Assembly: GCF_006716905.1 (NCBI RefSeq)
Contig: NZ_VFPV01000004.1
Span: 425,426-489,425, forward strand
DNA: 64,000 bases
DNA from: Acidovorax temperans
GTDB lineage: Bacteria; Pseudomonadota; Gammaproteobacteria; Burkholderiales; Burkholderiaceae_C
Direction of reading: 5' to 3'
Shown here: piece after piece, positions 1-8,333 of the stretch
How the letters are laid out: each line of letters opens with the position of its first letter
Position numbering within the stretch: the stretch's first letter is position 1
Translations under genes and position numbers: made by a program
The notes under the pieces: model-generated
The model's input: only the letters and a program-made list of their open reading frames with translations
What the model was told of the DNA's origin: nothing
Database searches by the model: none

Positions 1-1000
1 TGGCGCTGTCGTGGCCGATCACGCGCACCGAGGGTTTGCTGCGCAGGTAGGCCAGCAGGCGCTCGGCGAGCAGGTTTTCGTGGGCCTCGAAGGCGTCGAA
101 GGCGGCCTGCATTTTCTGGCGCTCGGTGCCGGTGGCGCCCAGGGTCTCGCCCACGTGCACCAGGTAGTCGCTGATGCCGATGCAGCCGTAAGACAGCTCG
201 TAATTGACGTTGCCGGGCTGCAGCTTGTAGGGCACCACCTCGGGGCCAATGAAGTAATGGTTGAGGCTGGGCAGGCCCAGCAGCAGGTCGCGCCGCAGCC
301 AGAGCACGGCGTAATGCGGGCCGAAGACCTTGTAGAAACTGAACACGTAGGCGTCGGCGCCACTGGCCTGCACGTCCACCAGGCGGTGGGGGGCGTAGGC
401 CACGGCGTCCACGCACATGCGCCCACCCACCGCGTGCACGCGCCGCGCCACCTCGGCCACCGGGTTCACCGTGCCCAGGATGTTGGAGGCGTGGGTCATG
501 GCCACCCAGGTGGTGCGGGGCGAGAGCAGGCGATCGAGGTCGGCCAGGTCAAGCGCCAGCGTCTGCGGGTTCACCTCCCACACCTTCACCACCGCGCCGG
601 CCTGGCGCAGGCGCATCCAGCAGCCGATGTTGGCCTCGTGGTCGGTGTTGGTGACCACGATCTCATCGCCCGGTTTCACGCCGGGCAACAGCGCCTGGGT
701 GAACAGGAACATGAGCGAGGTGGTGGCACCGCCCATCACCACCTCGTCGTCGGCCGGGGCGTTGATGAGCTGGGCCACCGAGCGGCGCGCGGCCAGCACG
801 CGCTCGCCGGCCGCCTGGCTCTGGGCGTAGCTGGCGCCGAGCTGCACGCTGCTGGTGAGCAGGTAGTCGCTCACGCGGTCGGCCACGCGCTTGAGCACCT
901 GCGAGCCGCCAGCGTTGTCCAGGTAGACACAGCCGTCTTGCAGGGCGGGAAATTCGGCGCGGACGAGGTCGAGGTTGAGGGCGTTAAGGGACATGGGCAT
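1..1000 (-). CDS. Class V aminotransferase / cysteine desulfurase-like protein (C-terminus cut by window edge)
   Basis: The frame reads MPMSLNALNLDLVRAEFP and then the fold-type I PLP pattern of the cysteine desulfurase family: YLDNAGGSQV near the N-terminus, a THASN motif, a CVDAVAYAPHR stretch holding the PLP-contacting Asp, and FSFYKVFGPH, whose Lys is the expected Schiff-base residue. About 333 residues are present and the C-terminus lies outside the window. ATG codons at 1000 and 994 are both possible; the gene starts only a few bases after the upstream ABC ATPase stop, so it is probably the last gene of that transport operon. The family includes desulfurases and lyases for unusual amino acids. 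Its place behind an amino-acid transporter suggests a catabolic PLP enzyme rather than a housekeeping iron-sulfur protein, but that is inference. Confidence 0.85.
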   Translation of the reverse strand, partial: MPMSLNALNLDLVRAEFPALQDGCVYLDNAGGSQVLKRVADRVSDYLLTSSVQLGASYAQSQAAGERVLAARRSVAQLINAPADDEVVMGGATTSLMFLFTQALLPGVKPGDEIVVTNTDHEANIGCWMRLRQAGAVVKVWEVNPQTLALDLADLDRLLSPRTTWVAMTHASNILGTVNPVAEVARRVHAVGGRMCVDAVAYAPHRLVDVQASGADAYVFSFYKVFGPHYAVLWLRRDLLLGLPSLNHYFIGPEVVPYKLQPGNVNYELSYGCIGISDYLVHVGETLGATGTERQKMQAAFDAFEAHENLLAERLLAYLRSKPSVRVIGHDSA

Positions 1001-1007
1001 TCGGGGT

Positions 1008-1742
<735 letters not shown>

Positions 1743-1767
1743 GGTTGAGAGGAAGGGCAATGGGACA

Positions 1768-2439
1768 TCAGCGCTGGCTGGCGCGGTGCCGGGTTTCAAA
1801 GTAGCCAACCAGCCGCACCAGCGGCAGCAGCAGCAAGAGGTAGAGCACGGCCGCGCCAATCAGCGGCGTGGGGTTGGCGGCCAGGGCCTGCGCCTGCGTG
1901 GCCTGCTTGAGCAGGTCGGGCATGGCCACCACCGAGGCGAGGGCGGTGTCCTTGAGCACGTTGATGCAGTTGCTGGTGAGCGGCGGCACGACGATGCGAA
2001 ACGCCTGCGGCAGGATCACGTCGCGCATGCTGCTGAAAAAGCCCAGGCCGATGGCGTCAGCCGCCTCGAACTGGCCCTTGGGAATGGCCTCGATGCCGGC
2101 GCGAAAGATCTCGGCCGTGTAGGCGCACGACACCATGGAGAGCGCCAGCGCGGCGGCGCTGAAGGAACTCAGGCGCACGCCCACGAAGGGCAGCGCGTAG
2201 TACACCAGCACCAGCAGCACCAGCAGCGGGATGGAGCGGAACACATCGGTGTAGATGCGCGCCAGCACCTGCAGCGGCGCCGGCCCGTACAGGCGCAGCA
2301 GCGCCAGCAGCAGGCCGGACACCAGCCCCGCCACGATGCTCACCACCCCGAGCACCACCGTGACCCCAAGGCCTTCCAGCAGTAGCGGCAGGGCCTGCAA
2401 AAAGACGGGCCAGTTGAAAAAGGTGGTGATCAGGTCCAT
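1768..2439 (-). CDS. Polar amino acid ABC transporter, permease
   Basis: A 223-residue hydrophobic inner-membrane protein starting [23 protein letters not shown]. It has the HisM/GlnP-type permease pattern: an N-terminal segment with [12 protein letters not shown], a [11 protein letters not shown] element, and the cytoplasmic EAA loop around residues 125-150 ([23 protein letters not shown]), where the ATPase docks. Only one permease gene is present, so the channel would be a homodimer or pair with a subunit encoded elsewhere. It sits between the binding-protein gene upstream and the ATPase gene downstream, all on the minus strand. Confidence 0.93.
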   Translation of the reverse strand: MDLITTFFNWPVFLQALPLLLEGLGVTVVLGVVSIVAGLVSGLLLALLRLYGPAPLQVLARIYTDVFRSIPLLVLLVLVYYALPFVGVRLSSFSAAALALSMVSCAYTAEIFRAGIEAIPKGQFEAADAIGLGFFSSMRDVILPQAFRIVVPPLTSNCINVLKDTALASVVAMPDLLKQATQAQALAANPTPLIGAAVLYLLLLLPLVRLVGYFETRHRASQR

Positions 2440-2477
2440 GGGCGTGGGGCTGGGGTCTCAGGTGGAAGCGGGGGGTG

Positions 2478-3272
2478 TCAGAGCTTGGGCACGTCCATCA
2501 CCTTCACGGTGGACGAGGTCTCGGGCGGGGTGCTGCCAAACCACTTCTTGTGGATCGAGGCCAGGTAGCCCTCTTTCTTGAGCGTGGTCAGGATGTCGTT
2601 GACCTTGGCGGCGTCGGGGAAGGTCTTGGCGAACATGAAGGAATAGCGCTCGGACGTGGGGATGCGCGCAGCGATGCGGTACTGCGGCTTGTCCTTGATG
2701 TAGTACTCCAGCGCCGGGATGTCGCTGATGTAGCCGTCGATGCGACCGGAGGCCAGGTCAAGCATGGCGGGGGCCAGGCCTTCGTAGCGGCTGATCTTGG
2801 CGATCTTGAGCTTGGCGGTGTTCTCGGTGGCGTAGATGTCGCCGGTGGAGGCGGTGTCAACGCCCACGGTCTTGCCCGCCAGGTCGTCGAGCTTGTTGAT
2901 CTTGGCGGCCTTCGTGACGGTCAGGGCCTGGTCGCTGTCGTAATACGGCTGGGCGAAGGCCAGGGTCTCCAGGCGCTTGGGCGTGATGGTGATGGAGGAG
3001 ATGGCGATCTGGATGCGGTTGGACTGCACGGCCGGGAACAGGCCGTTGAAGGGAATGTTCTCGATCTGCACCGTCTTGCCGGCGCGCTTGGCCACTTCGT
3101 TGACCAGGTCGATCTCGAAGCCGACGAACTTGCCCGAGGCGTCCTGGAACTCCCAGGGCACGTTGCCGATGTTGGCGCCGACCACCCAGTCGGCGGCCCA
3201 GGCGGGCGTGGCGGCGGCGGCCACCGAGGCAAAGGCAAACGCAAGCCTTGCGGCCAGTGATTTCAGTTTCAT
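2478..3272 (-). CDS. Polar amino acid ABC transporter, periplasmic substrate-binding protein
   Basis: A 264-residue family 3 solute-binding protein. The ATG at 3272 begins MKLKSLAARLAFAFASVAAA, a clear Sec signal peptide with probable cleavage after PAWA. The mature part has the family hallmarks: GANIGNVPWEF, GFEIDLVNEVAKRAG, the ligand-loop region PFNGLFPAVQSNRIQIAISS and ITPKRLETLAFAQPYYDSD. The combination of Asp in GFEIDL and Arg in TPKR is typical of binders of the amino acid alpha groups. It is the first gene of a transport operon and has its own candidate promoter just upstream. Its ligand cannot be read from sequence; the neighbouring racemase and hydrolases suggest an amino acid or N-carbamoyl derivative. 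Confidence 0.94.
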   Translation of the reverse strand: MKLKSLAARLAFAFASVAAAATPAWAADWVVGANIGNVPWEFQDASGKFVGFEIDLVNEVAKRAGKTVQIENIPFNGLFPAVQSNRIQIAISSITITPKRLETLAFAQPYYDSDQALTVTKAAKINKLDDLAGKTVGVDTASTGDIYATENTAKLKIAKISRYEGLAPAMLDLASGRIDGYISDIPALEYYIKDKPQYRIAARIPTSERYSFMFAKTFPDAAKVNDILTTLKKEGYLASIHKKWFGSTPPETSSTVKVMDVPKL

Positions 3273-3373
3273 GGTGAGTGACTCCAGTGGGAAAAGTGGG
3301 GGAACTTGAAAGAGAACCTGGCCTTGTGGGAGGGCGCCGGTGGCGTGCCTTGCGTGCCTGACACGCGGGTCAC

Positions 3374-3402
3374 ACGATAGCAAAATGAAACGATTAAATC
3401 AA
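3374..3402 (-). promoter_or_regulatory. Candidate sigma70 promoter of the polar amino acid transporter operon
   Basis: On the minus strand a TTGATT -35 box (3397-3402) and a TATCGT -10 box (3374-3379) are separated by exactly 17 bases. They lie in a short AT-rich island (3375-3430) inside otherwise very GC-rich DNA, roughly 100 bases before the binding-protein start. Each box matches four of six consensus positions. A TTGAATCAA motif sits four bases upstream of the -35 box. Confidence 0.5.
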
Positions 3403-3405
3403 CAA

Positions 3406-3414
3406 TTGAATCAA
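3406..3414. promoter_or_regulatory. Quasi-palindromic TTGAATCAA motif upstream of the amino acid transporter promoter
   Basis: The nine-base motif TTGAATCAA is an inverted repeat (TTGA-A-TCAA) placed immediately upstream of the candidate -35 box. The same nine bases, in the opposite orientation, occur at 10874-10882 upstream of the PotA-like gene. In such GC-rich sequence a shared AT-rich nonamer in two promoter regions is unlikely to be chance, so it may be an operator for a common regulator. The regulator is not identified. Confidence 0.35.
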
Positions 3415-3484
3415 ATGATTTTTTTATTCCAATGTGGTGCGCAGGCGCCGCCACGGTGCGTTGGCACGCACCCAAATGGGGAAC

Positions 3485-4222
3485 TCAAGTGAGCGACGAA
3501 AAGGCGACTGCCTGGCGCAGGTGGGCCAGCCGCTCGGCACTGGGCATCGGCGCGGCCTGCGCCGCCGGTGGCAAGGCGCAGGCCCAGCGCGCGGCGGCCA
3601 TGACGCTGTCGATCAGGGGCACGGGCACCTGGGCCTGCAACTGCGCGGCCACGCCCGCCAGCCCTGCCCCACCCACGATGACCGAGTTCACCCCCCAGCG
3701 CTGCTGCGCCGTGCGGCAGGCCTGGGCCAGCAGCGCACGCGCGCCCACCGGGTCGGCCGCCAGTTGCGCGCCGGTGGGGGCCACGGTGTGCACGCCGGCC
3801 AAGCGATCGCCCAGCCCCAGCGACGTGGCCAGGCGCTGCAGCATGGGCCCCCAGCGCTCGCCGCCGGTGACCACCGCGAACGGCCCCAGCCGCGCGGCCT
3901 CGTGAAAGGCCGCCTCGGCCAGGCCGCTCACCGGCACCGGGCTGCACTCGCGCAGGGCCAGCAGGCCCGGGTCGCCAAAGCAGGCGATCAACACGGCGTG
4001 CGGTGCGGGCACCGGACTTTGCAGCGCGTGCAGCCAGGCGTCCAGCACGGCATGGCCGGCCACCGCGCAGCCCACCTCGTCGCTGAGGTAAGGCGAGCCA
4101 AAGCGCGCCGTCACCGCGCGCACCGCCAGCGCGGGCGCCAGCGCCGGGGCCAGGTGCCGCACCACCAGGTCGGTGACCGAGGCCGAGGTGTTGGGGTTGA
4201 TGACGAGCAGTGCGGGGGTCAT
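3485..4222 (-). CDS. Asp/Glu/hydantoin racemase family protein
   Basis: The 245-residue product begins LLVINPNTSASVTDLVV, the signature start of the hydantoin/aspartate racemase superfamily. It carries the two catalytic cysteines expected of cofactor-independent racemases, in LIACFGDPGL (first half) and ALLAQACRTAQQRWG (second half, less canonical), and a glycine-rich VNSVIVGGAGLAG segment. Enzymes of this family racemise 5-substituted hydantoins or acidic amino acids, or decarboxylate arylmalonates. The ATG overlaps the stop of the upstream GTPase gene by four bases, so the two are translationally coupled. Sitting with a deacetylase-fold hydrolase and transporters, a role in hydantoin or related ring-compound catabolism is plausible. 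The second cysteine context is weak, so the exact reaction is open. Confidence 0.85.
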   Translation of the reverse strand: MTPALLVINPNTSASVTDLVVRHLAPALAPALAVRAVTARFGSPYLSDEVGCAVAGHAVLDAWLHALQSPVPAPHAVLIACFGDPGLLALRECSPVPVSGLAEAAFHEAARLGPFAVVTGGERWGPMLQRLATSLGLGDRLAGVHTVAPTGAQLAADPVGARALLAQACRTAQQRWGVNSVIVGGAGLAGVAAQLQAQVPVPLIDSVMAAARWACALPPAAQAAPMPSAERLAHLRQAVAFSSLT

Positions 4223-5241
4223 GCGGGGGCAGTCGACAAGGTGTGGAGAAAGGCCGCGAGCGAGCGCCGGATGAGGTCGGGGGCGATGCCCTGGGTGATG
4301 AAGACCAGGCGCGAGCGCCGCTCGCCTGGCGGCCAGGCCGGCAGGTGCTCGGGCGGGTGAATCAGGTGCTGCACGCCGTGCACCACCACCGGCCGCTCGG
4401 CGCCTTGCACATGGAGCAGGCCCTTGACGCGCAGCACCCGCTGCCCGTGGGTGTGCAGCAGCAGGCTGAGCCAGACGCCGAACACCGTCCAGTCCACCCC
4501 GTGCTCCAGCTCCAGCGCGAACGAGCCGATACCACCGGGCGCGCCTGGCGGCGCTTGCACCAGGGAGCGGTGAACGCCCAGCGGGCCGCGCTCGGGCACC
4601 GCGTGCCGCGCGCCAGCGCTGCCTTCGCCCCCCTCATCGCCGAGCAGGGCACCGGCCGCCAGCGCCTGGCCACCGGACTCGTGCACCACGGCCAAGGCAT
4701 TCAGGCAGGCCAGCCGCTCGCGCAGGGCCTGCACCGCCTCGGGGGCCGCCAGGTCGGTCTTGGTGACGATGAGCCGGTCGGCCACGGCCACCTGCTTGGC
4801 GGCCTCGGGAAAGCGCGCCAGCGTGTCGGTGGCGTTGACCGCGTCCACCGTGGTGATGACGCTGCCCACGCGAAAGTGGTGGCGAATGACGCGCTCGTGC
4901 ATCAGGGTGGACAGCACGGGCGTGGGGTCGGCCAGGCCGGTGGTCTCGATCACCAGGCGCCGAAAGGCGGGCACGGTGCCGGCGTCGCGCTGCGCGTGCA
5001 GCGAGCGCACGGCCTCGGCCAGGTCACCGCGCACGGTGCAGCAAATGCAGCCCGAGGGCAGCAGCACCACCTCGCCTTGCACGGCTTCGATGAGGTGGTG
5101 GTCCACTCCCACCTCGCCGAACTCGTTGACCAGCACCGCGCAGTCGGCGAACTCGGGGCTCTTGAGCAGGTGGTTGAGCAGCGTGGTCTTGCCCGAGCCC
5201 AGAAAGCCGGTGAGCAGGTGCACCGGAATCGGCTCGTTCAT
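4219..5241 (-). CDS. G3E-family GTPase (CobW/P47K type), putative metallochaperone
   Basis: This 340-residue protein has the N-terminal G3E GTPase domain: P-loop GFLGSGKT at residues 12-19, a NEFGEVGVDH switch segment, GCICC at 64-68 (the CxCC metal-binding motif of CobW/COG0523 proteins), ETTGLADP and a TKTD guanine-specificity motif. The C-terminal part from about residue 240 resembles the CobW C-terminal domain (RVLRVKGLLHV and RRSRLVFITQGI). Family members hand metal ions, often zinc or cobalt, to target proteins. It overlaps the genes on both sides by four bases and lies between a small CxxC protein and a racemase, two genes from a metal-dependent deacetylase-fold enzyme. A dedicated metal-delivery role for that enzyme is a reasonable inference. 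Confidence 0.92.
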   Translation of the reverse strand: MNEPIPVHLLTGFLGSGKTTLLNHLLKSPEFADCAVLVNEFGEVGVDHHLIEAVQGEVVLLPSGCICCTVRGDLAEAVRSLHAQRDAGTVPAFRRLVIETTGLADPTPVLSTLMHERVIRHHFRVGSVITTVDAVNATDTLARFPEAAKQVAVADRLIVTKTDLAAPEAVQALRERLACLNALAVVHESGGQALAAGALLGDEGGEGSAGARHAVPERGPLGVHRSLVQAPPGAPGGIGSFALELEHGVDWTVFGVWLSLLLHTHGQRVLRVKGLLHVQGAERPVVVHGVQHLIHPPEHLPAWPPGERRSRLVFITQGIAPDLIRRSLAAFLHTLSTAPA

Positions 5242-5567
5242 GGCGCCGCCCCGCCCTGTCCGCTTGCCTCGTGCAGCCGGGCCCACAGGGCCGGGTCCAG
5301 CGGGTCGATGGCCAGGCCGCTCATGGCCTGCGCCGTGGCCCACACCTCGGGCAGGCTGTTGAGCACCTCGCGCTTGCCGGTGGGGCTGCTGAGCACCAGG
5401 GCCGAGCCTTGCCAGTCGTCCAGGCGCAGGCGTTGCAGGTGCAACAGCGCGTTGCACACGCGCACTTGGTGCTGGCGCTCGGCGCGCCGGGTGAGCGCGG
5501 CGTCCAGCCGCCCGGCGGCCTGGCTCCAGTGGGCGGGCCCGCCCAGGGTTCCGCACAGGCCACACAT
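5238..5567 (-). CDS. Small conserved-looking CxxC protein of unknown function
   Basis: A 109-residue protein that I do not recognise as any named family. It starts MCGLCGTLGG, giving a Cys-x-x-Cys pair at residues 2 and 5, and continues with a helical, charged middle (AALTRRAERQHQVRVCNALLHLQ) holding another Cys. There is no signal peptide or membrane segment. The start at 5567 lies 21 bases after the deacetylase-fold gene, and its stop overlaps the GTPase start by four bases, so it is expected to be co-translated with both. The N-terminal CxxC and the coupling to a CobW-type GTPase suggest a metal-binding or adaptor function. This is inference from context only. Confidence 0.75.
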   Translation of the reverse strand: MCGLCGTLGGPAHWSQAAGRLDAALTRRAERQHQVRVCNALLHLQRLRLDDWQGSALVLSSPTGKREVLNSLPEVWATAQAMSGLAIDPLDPALWARLHEASGQGGAAP

Positions 5568-5588
5568 GGCGGCTCGACCCGGGTGGCC

Positions 5589-6470
5589 TCAGGCCAGGCG
5601 CGGGCAGCGCCGGGCGAAGTCGTCGGCCATTTCGTCCATGGTGACGAAGCGCACGCCGGGGTGGCGGCTCATGTGGGCGAACAGGCGCTCCAGCATCAGC
5701 AGCACCTGCGGGCGGCCGGCCACGTCGGGGTGGATGGTGATGGGGAAGACCGCGTAGTCGTGCTCGCGGTAGACCCAGTCGAACTGGTCGCGCCACATCT
5801 CTTCCAGGTGGCGCGGGTTCACGAAGCCGTGGCTGTTGGGCGACTTCTTGATGAACATCATCGGCGGCAGGTCGTCGAGGTACCAGTTGGCGGGAATCTC
5901 GATCAGGTCGGTCTCCACGCCGCGCACCAGCGGCTTCATCCAGGTCTCGGGCTTGTTGGCGTAGTTGATGTTGGTCCACTGGTCGCCCACGCGCACGTAG
6001 TAGGGCTGGAAGTCGTGGTGCATGAGCGAGTGGTCGTACTTGATGCCCTTCTTCAGCAGCAGCTCGTTGGTCACGCGCGAGAACTCCCACCACGGCGCCA
6101 CGTAGCCCGTGGGCCGCTTGCCCGAGAGCTGGGTGACGAGTTCGATGCACTTGTCCAGCACCTCTTCTTCCTGGGCCGGGGTCATGGCGATCGGGTTCTC
6201 GTGGGTGTAGCCGTGAATGCCGATCTCGTGTCCGGCGTCGGCCACGGCCTGCATCTGGCGCGGGAAGGTCTCGATGGAGTGGCCCGGAATGAACCATGTG
6301 GTCTTGATGCCGAAGCGCTCGAAGAGCGTGAGCAATCGAGGGGTGCCGACCTCGCCCGAGAACATGCCGCGCGAGATGTCGTCGGGCGAGTCTTCGCCAC
6401 CGTAAGAGCCGATCCAGCCGGCCACGGCGTCAACGTCGACGCCAAAGCCGCAAAGTATTTCTTTTGCCAT
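5589..6470 (-). CDS. Polysaccharide deacetylase-fold hydrolase (HpPgdA / cyclic imide hydrolase-like)
   Basis: The 293-residue protein has the NodB-type deacetylase fold with a complete metal triad: Asp14 in GFGVDVDAV, and His86 and His90 in [10 protein letters not shown]. To my knowledge the length and the spacing of these residues match Helicobacter pylori HP0310 (HpPgdA). Related enzymes of this fold hydrolyse cyclic imides and ureides rather than sugars. Other conserved stretches are [25 protein letters not shown] and [14 protein letters not shown]. There is no signal peptide, so it acts in the cytoplasm, which argues against cell-wall polysaccharide as substrate. It follows the PotC-like permease gene and precedes the CxxC protein and GTPase genes. 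The likely reaction is hydrolysis of an imported cyclic amide or imide. Confidence 0.88.
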   Translation of the reverse strand: MAKEILCGFGVDVDAVAGWIGSYGGEDSPDDISRGMFSGEVGTPRLLTLFERFGIKTTWFIPGHSIETFPRQMQAVADAGHEIGIHGYTHENPIAMTPAQEEEVLDKCIELVTQLSGKRPTGYVAPWWEFSRVTNELLLKKGIKYDHSLMHHDFQPYYVRVGDQWTNINYANKPETWMKPLVRGVETDLIEIPANWYLDDLPPMMFIKKSPNSHGFVNPRHLEEMWRDQFDWVYREHDYAVFPITIHPDVAGRPQVLLMLERLFAHMSRHPGVRFVTMDEMADDFARRCPRLA

Positions 6471-6503
6471 GTTTTCTCCTGTGTTCGAGTGATCGCGGGT
6501 GCC

Positions 6504-7391
6504 TCAGGCTGGGTGGCCCTTGGCCTGGCGGCGGCGGAAGAAATGGGCCAGCGCCAGCGCGAGGGCCATCACCACCAGCGAAACAAAGGTGGTGACCGTG
6601 CCCAGCGCGTAGATGGCGGGCGTGGTGACGGTGGTGGTGAGGCCCTGCAGTTCCAGCGGCAGGGTGTTCACGTCGCCAATGGCCTGTGAGGTGCGGGCGA
6701 TCTCGTCCCAGCTCAGGGTGAAGCCGAACATGCCCACGCCCACCACCGAGGGCGCGATCAGCGGCAGCACCACGTGGCGAAAGCCTTGCCAGGGCGTGGC
6801 CCCCAGGTCACGCGCCGCCTCTTCGTAGCTGGGGTTGAAGCGGTTGAAGATGGCGAACATGATGAGCAGGCCGAAGGGCAGCGTCCAGGTGAGGTGCGCA
6901 CCCAGGGCCGACGAGTACAGGCCCAGCGTGGTGGTGAAGCTCTCTTGCTGCGCGGTCATGCCCAGGGCCTCGAAGGCCCACTTCAGCCCGGTGTCGAGCA
7001 GCCGGAACTCCAGGCCGATGCCCAGCGACACGATGATGGACGGCATGATCAGGCTGGCCACCACCACGAAGAACAGCGCGTGGCCGCCCTTCAGCCGCTT
7101 GCGAAAGGCCAGCCCGGCCAGCACCGACAAGACCACGGTGAGCACCATCACCGCCAGGCCCAGGCCCAGCGAGCGCTTGAGCGCAGCGCCAATGTCCACC
7201 ACGCCCAGGCCCTCGGCGAGCTGGCGGAACCAGTGCAGCGAGAAGCCGCGAATGGGAAAGGTCAGCCCGCCTTCCGGGCCCTGAAAACTCAGCACCACGA
7301 TCACCAGCATGGGGCCGTAGAGGAAGGCCACGAAGGCCGCGAAGAACAGCGCAAGGAACCAGAAGCTGGCGGGGCGTTTGTCGCGGGTCAT
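6504..7391 (-). CDS. ABC transporter permease, PotC type
   Basis: A 295-residue inner-membrane permease with about six transmembrane segments. The first is FLALFFAAFVAFLYGPMLVIVVLSF, and the EAA cytoplasmic loop is EEAARDLGATPWQGFRHVVLPLIAP near residue 195. The order and spacing match PotC, the second permease of spermidine/putrescine-type importers. Three bases separate it from the PotB-like gene upstream. The C-terminus HFFRRRQAKGHPA is cytoplasmic and basic. Transporters of this type carry polyamines but also many other small cationic or neutral organic solutes, so the ligand is not assigned. Confidence 0.93.
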   Translation of the reverse strand: MTRDKRPASFWFLALFFAAFVAFLYGPMLVIVVLSFQGPEGGLTFPIRGFSLHWFRQLAEGLGVVDIGAALKRSLGLGLAVMVLTVVLSVLAGLAFRKRLKGGHALFFVVVASLIMPSIIVSLGIGLEFRLLDTGLKWAFEALGMTAQQESFTTTLGLYSSALGAHLTWTLPFGLLIMFAIFNRFNPSYEEAARDLGATPWQGFRHVVLPLIAPSVVGVGMFGFTLSWDEIARTSQAIGDVNTLPLELQGLTTTVTTPAIYALGTVTTFVSLVVMALALALAHFFRRRQAKGHPA

Positions 7392-7394
7392 GGC

Positions 7395-8309
7395 TCAAAG
7401 CTCCTTGCGCACATCGACCAGGCGAGTGAGCGCCCAGATGATCATGAGCACCAGCGCCAGCAGGATCACGGCGTTGGCGGCGGCCAGCGGGAACTGCAGG
7501 TACGAGGTCTGCACCTGAATGATCTTGCCCACCGAGGCGATCTGCTGCCCGCCCATCACGCCGACGGTGACGAAGTCGCCCATGACGATGGTGATGACGA
7601 AGATCGAGCCCACGATGATGCCGGTGCGCGAGAGCGGCACGATCACATTCCACAGGGTTTGCCAGGCCGAGGCGCCGCTGTCGCTGGCGGCCTCCAGCAG
7701 GCTGCGGTCGATGCGCATCATCGAGTTGAAGATGGGCACGATCATGAACATGGTGTAGAGGTGCACGAAGGCCAGCACCACCGAGAAGTCGGAGAACAGC
7801 AACCACTCGACGGGCTGCTCCACCAGGCCCAGCCCCATCAGGCTCTGGTTCACCAGGCCGTTGCGCCCCAGCAGCGGCACCCACGAGATCATGCGGATCA
7901 CGTTGGACGTCCAGAAGGGCACGGTGCACAGCACGAACAGCAGCGTCTGCACGGTGCTGGAGCGCACGTGAAAGGCCAGGAAGTACGACACCGTGAAGCC
8001 CACCACCAGCGTGATCAGCCACACCAGCAGGCTGAACTTGAAGGTGGAGAGGTAGGTCTTGAAGGTGGTGCACAGCTCTTGCGTGTTGCCACAGCCTTCA
8101 AAGATGGAGACGTAGTTCTTGGCCGTGAAGGCCGGCAGCAACTCGTATTCGTTGAAGTCCCAGAAGCTCACCATGCCGATGAGCGCCAGGGGCAGCAGAA
8201 AGAACAGCACGAACACCGCCGTCAGGGGCAGCGCCTGCCACCAGGCGGCCAGGGCCCGGCCCGGGCTGCCGGATGACGGTGCGTGCGCAGAGACGGCGGG
8301 GGTGCTCAT
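7395..8309 (-). CDS. ABC transporter permease, PotB type
   Basis: A 304-residue permease with an N-terminal segment (ALPLTAVFVLFFLLPLALIGMVSFW) and five further hydrophobic segments. The EAA loop around residue 210 reads LLEAASDSGASAWQTLWNVIVPLS. It has the long periplasmic loop after the first segment that is usual for PotB. The gene lies between the binding-protein gene (25 bases upstream) and the PotC-like gene, giving the order ATPase, binding protein, PotB, PotC on the minus strand. Confidence 0.93.
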   Translation of the reverse strand: MSTPAVSAHAPSSGSPGRALAAWWQALPLTAVFVLFFLLPLALIGMVSFWDFNEYELLPAFTAKNYVSIFEGCGNTQELCTTFKTYLSTFKFSLLVWLITLVVGFTVSYFLAFHVRSSTVQTLLFVLCTVPFWTSNVIRMISWVPLLGRNGLVNQSLMGLGLVEQPVEWLLFSDFSVVLAFVHLYTMFMIVPIFNSMMRIDRSLLEAASDSGASAWQTLWNVIVPLSRTGIIVGSIFVITIVMGDFVTVGVMGGQQIASVGKIIQVQTSYLQFPLAAANAVILLALVLMIIWALTRLVDVRKEL

Positions 8310-8333
8310 GGCGGGCTCAGCTCAGGTGCGCGC

